Assembly (NCBI GenBank): GCA_023387715.1
Contig: JAEWHQ010000264.1
Span: 1-7,749, forward strand
Direction of reading: 5' to 3'
DNA: 7,749 nt
Source: Pseudomonadota bacterium
GTDB taxonomy: Bacteria > Pseudomonadota > Alphaproteobacteria > Rhizobiales > Rhizobiaceae
The notes below the pieces were generated by a model. That model was not told where the DNA came from. It saw only the letters and a program-made list of their open reading frames with translations, and made no database searches. The stretch's first letter is position 1, and the number at the start of each line of letters is the position of its first letter. Shown here piece after piece: positions 1-6,550 of the stretch. Position numbers and translations under genes: made by a program.

Positions 1-69
1 CATCACGACTTTGCCCGGGAGAAATTTCAAGGTCGCCGGATTTGGCGTTGTTTCTGTCTGGATGAACAT
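1..69 (-). CDS. nfuA: NfuA/NifU-family Fe-S cluster scaffold protein, N-terminus only (partial)
   Basis: The first 23 codons of a gene that runs off the left edge. The peptide begins MFIQTETTPNPATLKFLPG, which is the signature opening of the Nfu N-terminal domain (residues 1-19 here). The C-terminal CxxC-bearing NifU domain of this family lies outside the window. Family knowledge: Nfu proteins carry or assemble Fe-S clusters in the cytoplasm and deliver them to apo-enzymes. The ATG at 69-67 is the right start: a GGGAG Shine-Dalgarno (minus strand, 76-80) sits 6 nt upstream, and homologues begin at the same residue. It is the last gene of the minus-strand series and is separated from usp by a 200-bp gap, so it probably has its own promoter. 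A palindrome resembling an iron-responsive operator lies in that gap, which would suit an Fe-S assembly gene. The identification is secure despite the short length. Confidence 0.9.
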   Translation of the reverse strand, partial: MFIQTETTPNPATLKFLPGKVVM

Positions 70-269
70 TTCGTTCTCCCGCGTTGGGCAGTTTTCAAGC
101 TTTTTTAAGGCGCTTAAAGCTGCAGAAAGAGATTATCGGGATATAATGGCCGAAGCACACTATATCATACCTTGGAACTATTCTAATAAACGGGAATGAC
201 AAAAGAGGCAAGCCCGATCATGATCAGAACAGTCAATAAAACATGACAATTTTTATCAATATAGTGTGA
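70..269 (-). promoter_or_regulatory. Intergenic control region upstream of nfuA
   Basis: About 200 AT-rich bases between the usp stop codon and the nfuA start, with no convincing gene. Visible elements are the nfuA Shine-Dalgarno (76-80), a candidate -10 hexamer TATGAT on the minus strand (164-169) without a good -35, an imperfect 15-bp palindrome (172-186), a perfect 10-bp palindrome GATCATGATC (216-225), and a 10-bp inverted repeat (156-165 with 259-268). I see no strong Rho-independent terminator for usp; the only stem near its stop is made of AT pairs. The role as nfuA promoter region is inferred from position and composition. Confidence 0.5.
172..186 (-). promoter_or_regulatory. Possible Irr-type (ICE box-like) operator upstream of nfuA
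   Basis: On the minus strand the sequence reads TTAGAA-TAG-TTCCAA, an imperfect palindrome of two 6-bp half-sites spaced by 3. From memory, the rhizobial Irr iron-control element has the core TTAGAA-N3-TTCTAA, which this matches at 11 of 12 half-site positions. It lies 103-117 nt before the nfuA start and just upstream of the candidate -10 (164-169), a place where a repressor could act. The palindrome is directly visible. Assigning it to Irr is an inference, since AT-rich 15-mers of this kind also arise by chance. Confidence 0.35.
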
Positions 270-803
270 TCAGGCCACTGCATCAATATCTTCATCACTT
301 AAATTCGCAGGAATCACAGTGACGGGAATAGGGAAGGATGCGCTTTTACCGGCCAGCATCTGGATGAGGGGGCCGGGGCCTTCTTTGCCTGAGGCAGCCG
401 CCAGAACCAGAATGGCAATATCCTGATCTTCTTCAACCAGGTTTTGCAATTCTTCAGTGGTTTCACCGGCACGCACAATCAGCTCAGGCTCAAGCCCTTG
501 CTTTTCACGCACTTGGGTGGCGAGCTTTTCCAGTGCCAAACGGGCACGTTCTTCGGCCTCAGAGCGCATGATTTCGCCAACGCCCAGAAAATGCTGGAAA
601 TCCGATGTATCAATAACAAACATCAAAACCAGCGCGCCGCCGGTGTTTTTAGCGCGTCTTGATGCATAAGCGACAGCACGCCCGCATTCAGGCGTATCAT
701 CAATAATGACCAGAAATTTGCGGCGGTGTCCGGCTTCCCGGCTCAATCGTTTTGAAACCATTTGACCAATCTGCCATTTCAGAACATTTGCTGCAAGCGC
801 CAT
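270..803 (-). CDS. Universal stress protein (UspA family)
   Basis: A 177-residue protein made of one Usp domain, a cytoplasmic alpha/beta fold. The first strand is KFLVIIDDTPEC (29-40), and the last reads IPVTVIP (159-165). The family's ATP-binding loop, G-2x-G-9x-G-(S/T), is nearly present as G139-KE-G142-nine residues-G152, but K153 with S154 replaces the usual S/T directly after the last glycine. ATP binding is therefore possible but unproven. The start is uncertain: ATG at 803 is the most upstream in-frame start (a stop lies just before it), but an ATG at 761-759 (MVSKRLSREAGHRRKF) would give 163 residues and seems closer to where rhizobial homologues begin. Neither start has a clear Shine-Dalgarno. 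The gene follows trpS by 54 bp on the same strand and may be co-transcribed. The Usp family is clear; the physiological target is unknown. Confidence 0.88.
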   Translation of the reverse strand: MALAANVLKWQIGQMVSKRLSREAGHRRKFLVIIDDTPECGRAVAYASRRAKNTGGALVLMFVIDTSDFQHFLGVGEIMRSEAEERARLALEKLATQVREKQGLEPELIVRAGETTEELQNLVEEDQDIAILVLAAASGKEGPGPLIQMLAGKSASFPIPVTVIPANLSDEDIDAVA

Positions 804-857
804 GATGATAAATCAGCATGGCGCCTGACGATTATTGAAGTGGATTATTCAAAAAGC

Positions 858-1925
858 TTAGTTCTGCAACCAGCCGATAATATTGCGAACATCTTTCATT
901 GTCTGTTCGGCAATCACACCGGCACGTTCACCGCCATCTTTCAGCACGCTGTCGATATAAGCAGGGTCTGCGATTAGTTTCCGCATTTCCTGTGTGATCG
1001 GTGACATCTGCGCGACTGTCAAATCAGCAAGGGATGCTTTGAATTCGGAGAACTGCTTGCCGCCGAAATCGCGCAACACATCTTGCTTGGACACACCGGA
1101 AAGAGCTGCATAAATGCCGATCAGATTGTCAGCTTCCGGACGGCCTGTCAGACCATCAAGCTCTGATGGAATAGCATCCGCATCAGTTTTGGCTTTGCGG
1201 ATTTTCTTTGTGATGGTTTCGGCATCATCAATCAGGTTGATGCGTGACAAATCCGACGGGTCGGATTTCGACATTTTCTTGGTGCCGTCACGCAGCGACA
1301 TGATGCGCATTGCAGGACCGGAAATCATCGGCTCTGTAAGCGGGAAATAACCGGTCACAGTTTCATCGCCAACTGCCATTTCCACACCAATGCCGAGATC
1401 GGCAATGCGGGCGGAATAGTCGTTGTTGAATTTTTGTGCGATGTCGCGGGTTAGTTCCAGATGCTGTTTCTGATCATCGCCCACCGGCACATGGGTGGCG
1501 CGGTAAAGCAGGATGTCAGCAGCCATCAGGCTCGGATAAGCAAAAAGGCCGAGCGAAGCATTTTCGCGGTCTTTACCGGCTTTATCCTTAAACTGTGTCA
1601 TGCGGCTCATCCAGCCGATGCGCGCGATACAGTTGAAAACCCATGCCAGTTCAGCATGCTGAATGACACGGCTCTGGTTGAAAACAATGTTTTTCTTCGG
1701 ATCAATACCGGCAGCCAGATAGGCGGCGGTGATCTCGCGGGTGGCTTGTGACAGTTCTGCCGGATCCGGTGAAACGGTCAGGGCATGCATATCCACGACG
1801 CAATAGACGCACTCATGTTCGTCCTGCAATTCAACCCAGCGCTTGATAGCGCCGAGATAGTTGCCGAGGTGGAGATTACCGGTTGGCTGTGCACCGGAAA
1901 AAATTCGTTCTTTAAAGCCACTCAT
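858..1925 (-). CDS. trpS: Tryptophan--tRNA ligase (TrpRS)
   Basis: Charges tRNA-Trp with tryptophan using ATP, in the cytoplasm. It is a class Ic synthetase of 355 residues from the chosen start, a little longer than the roughly 330 of the best-known bacterial enzymes. The class I signatures are intact: PTGNLHLGN (14-22, the HIGH equivalent HLGN at 19-22) and KMSKS (217-221). The tryptophan-pocket stretch MAADILLY (134-141) and GDDQKQH (149-155) are also present. The frame stays open upstream to an ATG at 1994, but that start has no ribosome site and adds 23 residues unlike the family. The ATG at 1925 has GAGGAA 9 nt upstream (1935-1940) and gives the usual [17 protein letters not shown] opening. 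The gene lies 181 bp downstream of murJ across a gap full of inverted repeats, so it may be separately controlled. usp follows 54 bp later. Confidence 0.97.
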   Translation of the reverse strand: MSGFKERIFSGAQPTGNLHLGNYLGAIKRWVELQDEHECVYCVVDMHALTVSPDPAELSQATREITAAYLAAGIDPKKNIVFNQSRVIQHAELAWVFNCIARIGWMSRMTQFKDKAGKDRENASLGLFAYPSLMAADILLYRATHVPVGDDQKQHLELTRDIAQKFNNDYSARIADLGIGVEMAVGDETVTGYFPLTEPMISGPAMRIMSLRDGTKKMSKSDPSDLSRINLIDDAETITKKIRKAKTDADAIPSELDGLTGRPEADNLIGIYAALSGVSKQDVLRDFGGKQFSEFKASLADLTVAQMSPITQEMRKLIADPAYIDSVLKDGGERAGVIAEQTMKDVRNIIGWLQN

Positions 1926-1934
1926 TTTTGTAAT

Positions 1935-1940
1935 TTCCTC
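1935..1940 (-). promoter_or_regulatory. Shine-Dalgarno that sets the trpS start
   Basis: Minus-strand GAGGAA, 9 nt before the ATG at 1925-1923. It supports the 355-residue TrpS over the 378-residue reading from 1994, whose ATG has no purine-rich site ahead of it. Confidence 0.75.
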
Positions 1941-2001
1941 AAGCTGTTGGAAAGCCGGGCGAGTATCGTTTTCATACATATGATGATCAGGCATACTCTG
2001 A

Positions 2002-2090
2002 CTTGGTTATATTAAGAGCGACGTATGTGGTTTGGACGCATGCGGACGCTCTTCAACAGCAGCACTCGTGCCAGAGCGTGAAGAACCAAG
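2002..2090 (-). repeat. Nested inverted-repeat element in the murJ-trpS gap
   Basis: Five short arms nest within 89 bp. The outer arms are CTTGGTT (2002-2008) and AACCAAG (2084-2090), an exact 7-bp inverted repeat. Inside, AAGAGCG (2014-2020) pairs exactly with CGCTCTT (2047-2053). ACGCTCT (2046-2052) also pairs exactly with AGAGCGT (2073-2079), and TCTTCA (2050-2055) pairs with TGAAGA (2079-2084). The middle segment can thus pair with either neighbour but not both. On the minus-strand transcript this would be an RNA with alternative hairpins between the murJ stop and trpS. There is no long U-run after the hairpins and no Trp-rich leader peptide that I can see. It could be an attenuator-like leader, a processing site, or a copy of a dispersed palindromic repeat of the kind known in Brucella and rhizobia. 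The repeats are seen; the function is not known. Confidence 0.5.
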
Positions 2091-2106
2091 CAAGCTATTT
2101 TTATAT

Positions 2107-3678
2107 TTATGCGGCTTTTGATTTCTTGCGCATATTGTTACGAAGCATCGAAATGCTTGCGCCACCGGTGGCAAAAGCTGCGCCGAAATAGGTAATCATG
2201 GCGCAGATAACCAGAAGACCAACGGTTAAAGCCTGTATGCCAAAGCCCGCACTTCTTTGCAGATAATCAGACAGATAATCCGCACTAAAATAAAGCATGG
2301 CTGCCATGATAGCTGCTGACAAAATAAGACGCGGTACACGGCTGATAAGCTGTGCATCATAAGCCCAATGACCGCGATAAATCAGCAGGCTCAAAAGCAT
2401 AATTGCATTTGCCCACCCAGCGACCACTTCTGCGGTGGCAATGCCCCAGACACCCCAGATCGGGAATAAAGTGAGGGCGAGCGACACATTGATCACAACT
2501 GCAATACCGGCAAAAATCATCGGTGTGCGGGTATCTTCACGGGCAAAAAAGCCGGGCAAAAAGGCTTTGATCAGCACAAAGGCCGGCAAGCCAATGCCGT
2601 AAATGGCGAGAATATGAGCAACAATAAGTGTGGAATCGGCACTGAATTGTCCGCGTTCAAACAGCAGGCGCACGATTGGTGTGGCAAAAACCAGCAAAGC
2701 AGCAGCCGCTGGCAGGGTTAAAAACAGTGTAAATTCAACCGAGCGGTTTTGTAGGTTTCCGGCTTCCTTGTCATTGCCGCTTTGTAAAGCGCGCGACAAT
2801 TCGGGCAGTAAAACAGTGGCAACCGCAATCCCCACCACGCCAAGCGGCAATTGTGATATACGGTCGGCATAAACTAGGGACGAAACCGCGCCATCTTGCG
2901 ACGAGGCAATATTGGTGTTGATTAAAAGGTTAATCTGCGTGATGCCGCCGGTGATCGCAGCAGGCAGAGCCAGCACTAACAGTCGGCGCACATTAGGGGT
3001 GAGCTTTGGAAAACGGAAGCCGATTTTAATGCCTGCATTGCGCACTGCGCCCCAGACGATTGCCAGCTGCACCAAACCAGCGGCCATCACGCCCCATGAA
3101 AGACCAAGGCCGATATCAAGCGCATCATAACCCTGCCACCATGCCCAGACCAGCACGGCAATGAGGATGATGTTGAGGAAAACCGGTGCAATGGCGGCAG
3201 CAAAAAAGCGATGTAAAGTGTTGAGCATCCCGCCCATCATTGCCGCCAGCGACATACAGGCCAGATAAGGAAACATGATAACGGCCAGACGCACCGTATG
3301 CTCATATTTGACCGGATCATCAACAAAGCCCGGTGCGATGACAGTGCGCACCAAAAACGGCATGGAAAGCTCCATGGCAATGGTCAGCACCAGCAAAATC
3401 GTAAACAGAACGCCAAAAACTTCTTCGGAAAATTTACGTGCGCCTTCCATGCCGTTCTTTTCAATCTCTTTGGAAAAGAGCGGCACGAAGGCGGTGTTAA
3501 GCGCGCCTTCAGCAAAAAGACGACGGAAGGTGTTGGGAAACCGAAAGGCGGCATTAAACGCATCCGCAACAGGGCCGGTACCCAGCGCTGCGGCCATCAT
3601 CATTTCACGGGTGAAGCCGAAAATACGGCTCATCAAAGTGCCCGATGCGACGGTCGCGAATTTTTTAACCAAGCTCAT
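2107..3678 (-). CDS. murJ: MurJ lipid II flippase (MviN family)
   Basis: An inner-membrane protein of 523 residues, the normal family length, expected to have 14 transmembrane helices of the MOP superfamily. It flips the peptidoglycan precursor lipid II from the cytoplasmic to the periplasmic face. Many hydrophobic segments are visible, for example around 90-110, 160-182, 196-212, 280-292, 318-335 and 484-503. The arginines needed for function in E. coli MurJ appear in the same places: R18 and R24 (SRIFGFTRE), R52 (FRRLFAEGA), and R273 (YADRI), equivalent to E. coli R270. The C-terminus is basic (MRKKSKAA). The ATG at 3678 lies 14 bp after the glnD stop, so the two genes are probably co-transcribed. 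The ribosome site is weak (CAGG, about 10 nt upstream), which would fit translational coupling to glnD. Confidence 0.97.
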   Translation of the reverse strand: MSLVKKFATVASGTLMSRIFGFTREMMMAAALGTGPVADAFNAAFRFPNTFRRLFAEGALNTAFVPLFSKEIEKNGMEGARKFSEEVFGVLFTILLVLTIAMELSMPFLVRTVIAPGFVDDPVKYEHTVRLAVIMFPYLACMSLAAMMGGMLNTLHRFFAAAIAPVFLNIILIAVLVWAWWQGYDALDIGLGLSWGVMAAGLVQLAIVWGAVRNAGIKIGFRFPKLTPNVRRLLVLALPAAITGGITQINLLINTNIASSQDGAVSSLVYADRISQLPLGVVGIAVATVLLPELSRALQSGNDKEAGNLQNRSVEFTLFLTLPAAAALLVFATPIVRLLFERGQFSADSTLIVAHILAIYGIGLPAFVLIKAFLPGFFAREDTRTPMIFAGIAVVINVSLALTLFPIWGVWGIATAEVVAGWANAIMLLSLLIYRGHWAYDAQLISRVPRLILSAAIMAAMLYFSADYLSDYLQRSAGFGIQALTVGLLVICAMITYFGAAFATGGASISMLRNNMRKKSKAA

Positions 3679-3692
3679 AGGATCAATGCCTG

Positions 3693-6464
3693 TCAGTTAC
3701 CCGTTTGTGCGGTTGTTTTGGCCGCTGTTTCGTCATTCAAAAGGGTGAGAAGTTTGCGTTTAATATTATTCTGTTTGGTCGTTGAGGCGATTTTTTCGCC
3801 GTTTAAATCTGTCACATAAAATGTATCAACAACCTTTTCACCGTAGGTGGTGATATGGGCGGATGCAATATTGAGCGACAGATCGGAAATCACACCGGTT
3901 AATTCCCATAACAGGCCGGGGCGGTCGAGCCCTTTTACTTCCAAAACAGTAAATTTATTTGAAAGACTGTTATTGATCACCACGCGCGGCTCAATACGGA
4001 ATGTTTTGGGCGTGCGTTTTGGTTTGATTTTCTTTGCCATCACATCAGGCAGATGGGCAATGCCTGCCAATGCGTCTTCAATCAGCTGGCCAACGCGCTC
4101 GGCGCGGCGGCGTTCATCTTCATCAAGCTCAAAAGCGCGGCTGATCAAAATCGTGTCTAAAGCGCGCTCATCACGGGTGGTGAAAATCTGCGCGTCAACA
4201 ATATTGGCACCTGCTGCCGCACAAGCACCGGTGATGACAGTGAGAAGGCGGGGCGAATCGGGTGCTAAAACCGTGATTTCAGTGACGGCTTCAAAGCGAT
4301 GCGGTTGTGCAAGTGTTGCGACATTGCGCTTTTGCGTGTCAGCCTGTCTGATAAAATCGGCATGCCGGATCTGATCTTCCAAAGGCACAGTCAGCAAATA
4401 ATTGGTATAAAGAAGCGGAATATAGGCGTTGACGGCCTCTTCCGGCCAGTTTTCCAAACTTTGTGCAAGCAATTGTCGGGCTTTTTCGCCGCGCTCCGTG
4501 CGCGAGGCCTCGGAAAAACCACCGGTTAAAACTAGCTCGGTTTCATAATAGAGGGTGCGCAGCAACTGGCCTTTCCAGCCATTCCAGACGCCGGGGCCAA
4601 CGGCTTTGATATCGCAAACAGTCAGGATAAGCAGAAGCTTCAGGCGGTCTTTGGTTTGCACAATGTCTGCAAAATCCTGAATGGTTTTGCGGTCGTTGAG
4701 ATCACGCGACTGGGCAATTTTGCTCATGGTCAGATGTTGTTCGATCAACCATGCAACCGTATCTGTTTCGGAAGCCGTCAAGCCAAAGCGCGGACAAAGC
4801 TTGCGGGCAATCCGCGCTCCGGCCACTGAGTGCGCTTCGGGGCGGCCTTTAGCGATATCATGTAAGAAAAGCGCGACATAAAGAATATTGCGCGCGGTTT
4901 TCAGTGATGCCATCAGCTCGTTGGAAAGCGGGTGTTCTTCCTCCAACGTGCCGTGTTCGATTTCCGACATTACTTTGATGGAGCGTAAGAGATGCTCGTC
5001 CACCGTATAATGGTGATACATGTTGAACTGCATCATCGCGACGATACGGCCAAAATCAGGAATGAATTTGCCCAGCACGCCGGTTTCGTTCATGCGGCGC
5101 AAAATCAGTGCCGGATCACGCGGTGAGGTGACGATTTCCAGAAATAATTTGTTAGCTTCCGGATTTTCACGCAAATCAGTTTTGATGAGCTTTAATGAGC
5201 GCGAAACCTGCTGCATGGCAACAGGATGCAGCGCCAGCCCATGTTTATCGGCTAGATGAAACAGGCGGATGATATTGACCGGATTTTCCTGAAAAACCGT
5301 ATCACGGGCAATATTGATACGGTGGTTTGCATCGACAAAATCACTGCCGCGGCTGAGTTTGCGCTTATGCGGTTCGCTGCTGATATAAATCTGGTTATAG
5401 CCGGGCACATTTTTCACTTGCTGCTCTTCCAAAGCAGCGCAGATGATGCGGGTTAAATCACCGACATCTTTGGCCACCAGAAAATAATGCTTCATGAAGC
5501 GCTCGACGGCATTTTGACCCGGATGTGCGGTATAACCAAGCCGTTCGGCAATGTCGGGTTGCAGCTCGAAAGACAGGCGCTCAGTGGCGCGGTTGGTGAG
5601 AAAATGCATATGGCAGCGCACTGCCCAGAGAAAATCTTTGGCCTTATTAAACAAGCGATGTTCAGCACGCGATAAAACGCCAAGTTTGACCAGTCCCTCG
5701 CTGCTGCGAATGCCGTAGAAATAACGCGCAATCCAGAAGAGGGTTTGCAGGTCGCGCTGTCCGCCTTTGCTTTCCTTGACATTCGGCTCAACGAGATAGC
5801 GCGTGACACCGGATTTTTGGTGGCGCAGATCACGTTCATGCAGCTTGGCGGCAATAAATTCAGGGCCTGTTCCGGCTACAACTTCACTTTCAAAGCGGCT
5901 TTGCAGCTGCTCAAAAAGAGAGAGATCACCAATCAGTAAGCGATTTTCCAGCACCGATGTGCGGATGGTCATATCTTCCAGCGACAGCCGGATTGTATCA
6001 TCAATATTGCGGGTGGCGTGGCCAACTTTCAGCTTCATATCCCATAGCATATAGAGGATATATTCCACCACCTGCTCGCCCCAGGGCGTCTGTTTATAGG
6101 GGAGCAAAAATAGTAAATCGATGTCGGAGCCGGGTGCTAAACCACCGCGGCCATAGCCGCCCACCGCGACAATCGCCATGGTTTCTGCCATCGACGGATT
6201 ATTGACCGGATAGATGCGGGTGGTGACAAAATTATAAAGCGCATGGATGAGGACATCCATCAAATGAGAAATACGTCTGGCACATAAAGTGCCGCCGCCA
6301 TCTTGGGCGAGCATTTTTTCAGCCGCTTCCAAGCCTTGTTGGCGCGTTTCTTTCAGCAGACATAAAATATCACGGCGTAATTCGTGGGCAGGGCGCTGGC
6401 TTTCAGCCAGCAGATTGAATTTTGCAATAAAGGCTTCTTCGTCAATCGTCTGGAGTATTTTCAA
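3693..6464 (-). CDS. glnD: Bifunctional PII uridylyltransferase / uridylyl-removing enzyme
   Basis: The cytoplasmic glutamine sensor of the nitrogen-control cascade. When glutamine is low it uridylylates PII proteins (GlnB/GlnK), and when glutamine is high it removes UMP. The protein has 923 residues, close to rhizobial GlnD. Domains in order: nucleotidyltransferase with [16 protein letters not shown] (102-117; catalytic G112-S113, D114, D116); the GlnD-specific helical region (about 200-350); an HD phosphohydrolase domain with HHYTVDEH (484-491) and H535-D536; and two ACT glutamine-binding domains (about 727-800 and 837-910). Both catalytic centres look intact. The start is an unusual TTG at 6464-6462, supported by a GAGG 7 nt upstream (6472-6475); an in-frame stop just before it rules out a longer form, and the N-terminus aligns roughly with remembered Brucella GlnD. 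murJ follows after 14 bp. A strong terminator hairpin ends 34 bp upstream of the start. Confidence 0.97.
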   Translation of the reverse strand: MKILQTIDEEAFIAKFNLLAESQRPAHELRRDILCLLKETRQQGLEAAEKMLAQDGGGTLCARRISHLMDVLIHALYNFVTTRIYPVNNPSMAETMAIVAVGGYGRGGLAPGSDIDLLFLLPYKQTPWGEQVVEYILYMLWDMKLKVGHATRNIDDTIRLSLEDMTIRTSVLENRLLIGDLSLFEQLQSRFESEVVAGTGPEFIAAKLHERDLRHQKSGVTRYLVEPNVKESKGGQRDLQTLFWIARYFYGIRSSEGLVKLGVLSRAEHRLFNKAKDFLWAVRCHMHFLTNRATERLSFELQPDIAERLGYTAHPGQNAVERFMKHYFLVAKDVGDLTRIICAALEEQQVKNVPGYNQIYISSEPHKRKLSRGSDFVDANHRINIARDTVFQENPVNIIRLFHLADKHGLALHPVAMQQVSRSLKLIKTDLRENPEANKLFLEIVTSPRDPALILRRMNETGVLGKFIPDFGRIVAMMQFNMYHHYTVDEHLLRSIKVMSEIEHGTLEEEHPLSNELMASLKTARNILYVALFLHDIAKGRPEAHSVAGARIARKLCPRFGLTASETDTVAWLIEQHLTMSKIAQSRDLNDRKTIQDFADIVQTKDRLKLLLILTVCDIKAVGPGVWNGWKGQLLRTLYYETELVLTGGFSEASRTERGEKARQLLAQSLENWPEEAVNAYIPLLYTNYLLTVPLEDQIRHADFIRQADTQKRNVATLAQPHRFEAVTEITVLAPDSPRLLTVITGACAAAGANIVDAQIFTTRDERALDTILISRAFELDEDERRRAERVGQLIEDALAGIAHLPDVMAKKIKPKRTPKTFRIEPRVVINNSLSNKFTVLEVKGLDRPGLLWELTGVISDLSLNIASAHITTYGEKVVDTFYVTDLNGEKIASTTKQNNIKRKLLTLLNDETAAKTTAQTGN

Positions 6465-6471
6465 GAGACTG

Positions 6472-6475
6472 CCTC
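6472..6475 (-). promoter_or_regulatory. Shine-Dalgarno supporting the TTG start of glnD
   Basis: Minus-strand GAGG, 7 nt before the TTG at 6464. An ATG overlapping this site (6476-6474) is out of frame with glnD, so the TTG is the best-supported initiator. Confidence 0.6.
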
Positions 6476-6498
6476 ATATTGCATTGTTTTAAAATATC

Positions 6499-6531
6499 AA
6501 ACGCCGGCACCACGATGTGAGGCCGGCGTTT
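6499..6531 (-). terminator. Strong hairpin terminator after maeB
   Basis: A perfect 10-bp inverted repeat, AAACGCCGGC (6499-6508) and GCCGGCGTTT (6522-6531), with a 13-nt loop. On the minus strand the 3' arm ends in GTTT and is followed by GATATTTT, a loose T-rich tail as in Rho-independent terminators. The hairpin starts 19 bp beyond the maeB stop codon. On the plus strand the following bases are less T-rich, so minus-strand termination is favoured. It separates maeB from glnD transcriptionally, at least in part. Confidence 0.8.
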
Positions 6532-6550
6532 AATCTAATCGAAGCTTTGC

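Noticed and set aside
11..199. 62-codon open frame on the plus strand at the left edge
   Set aside because: It overlaps the start of nfuA and its control region antisense, and has no recognisable product.
216..225. Perfect palindrome GATCATGATC as an operator or terminator
   Set aside because: A 10-bp palindrome built of two GATC units is likely by chance, has no loop for a hairpin, and has no T-tract after it.
804..857. Possible terminator between trpS and usp
   Set aside because: The only stem is TTGAA/TTCAA (5 bp, AT-rich), with no T-run on the correct side for minus-strand termination.
1926..1994. 23-residue N-terminal extension of TrpS from an ATG at 1994
   Set aside because: No Shine-Dalgarno precedes it and the extra residues do not resemble the family, whereas the ATG at 1925 has a good ribosome site and the usual N-terminus.
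3298..3819. Open frame of 173 codons on the plus strand across the glnD-murJ junction
   Set aside because: It lies antisense to two well-identified genes, has a composition typical of a shadow frame, and shows no recognisable domain.
3847..4374. Open frame of 175 codons on the plus strand within glnD
   Set aside because: Antisense to the ACT-domain part of glnD. It is Arg/Ser/Ala-rich low-complexity sequence as expected from reading the complement of a coding gene, with no ribosome site of note.
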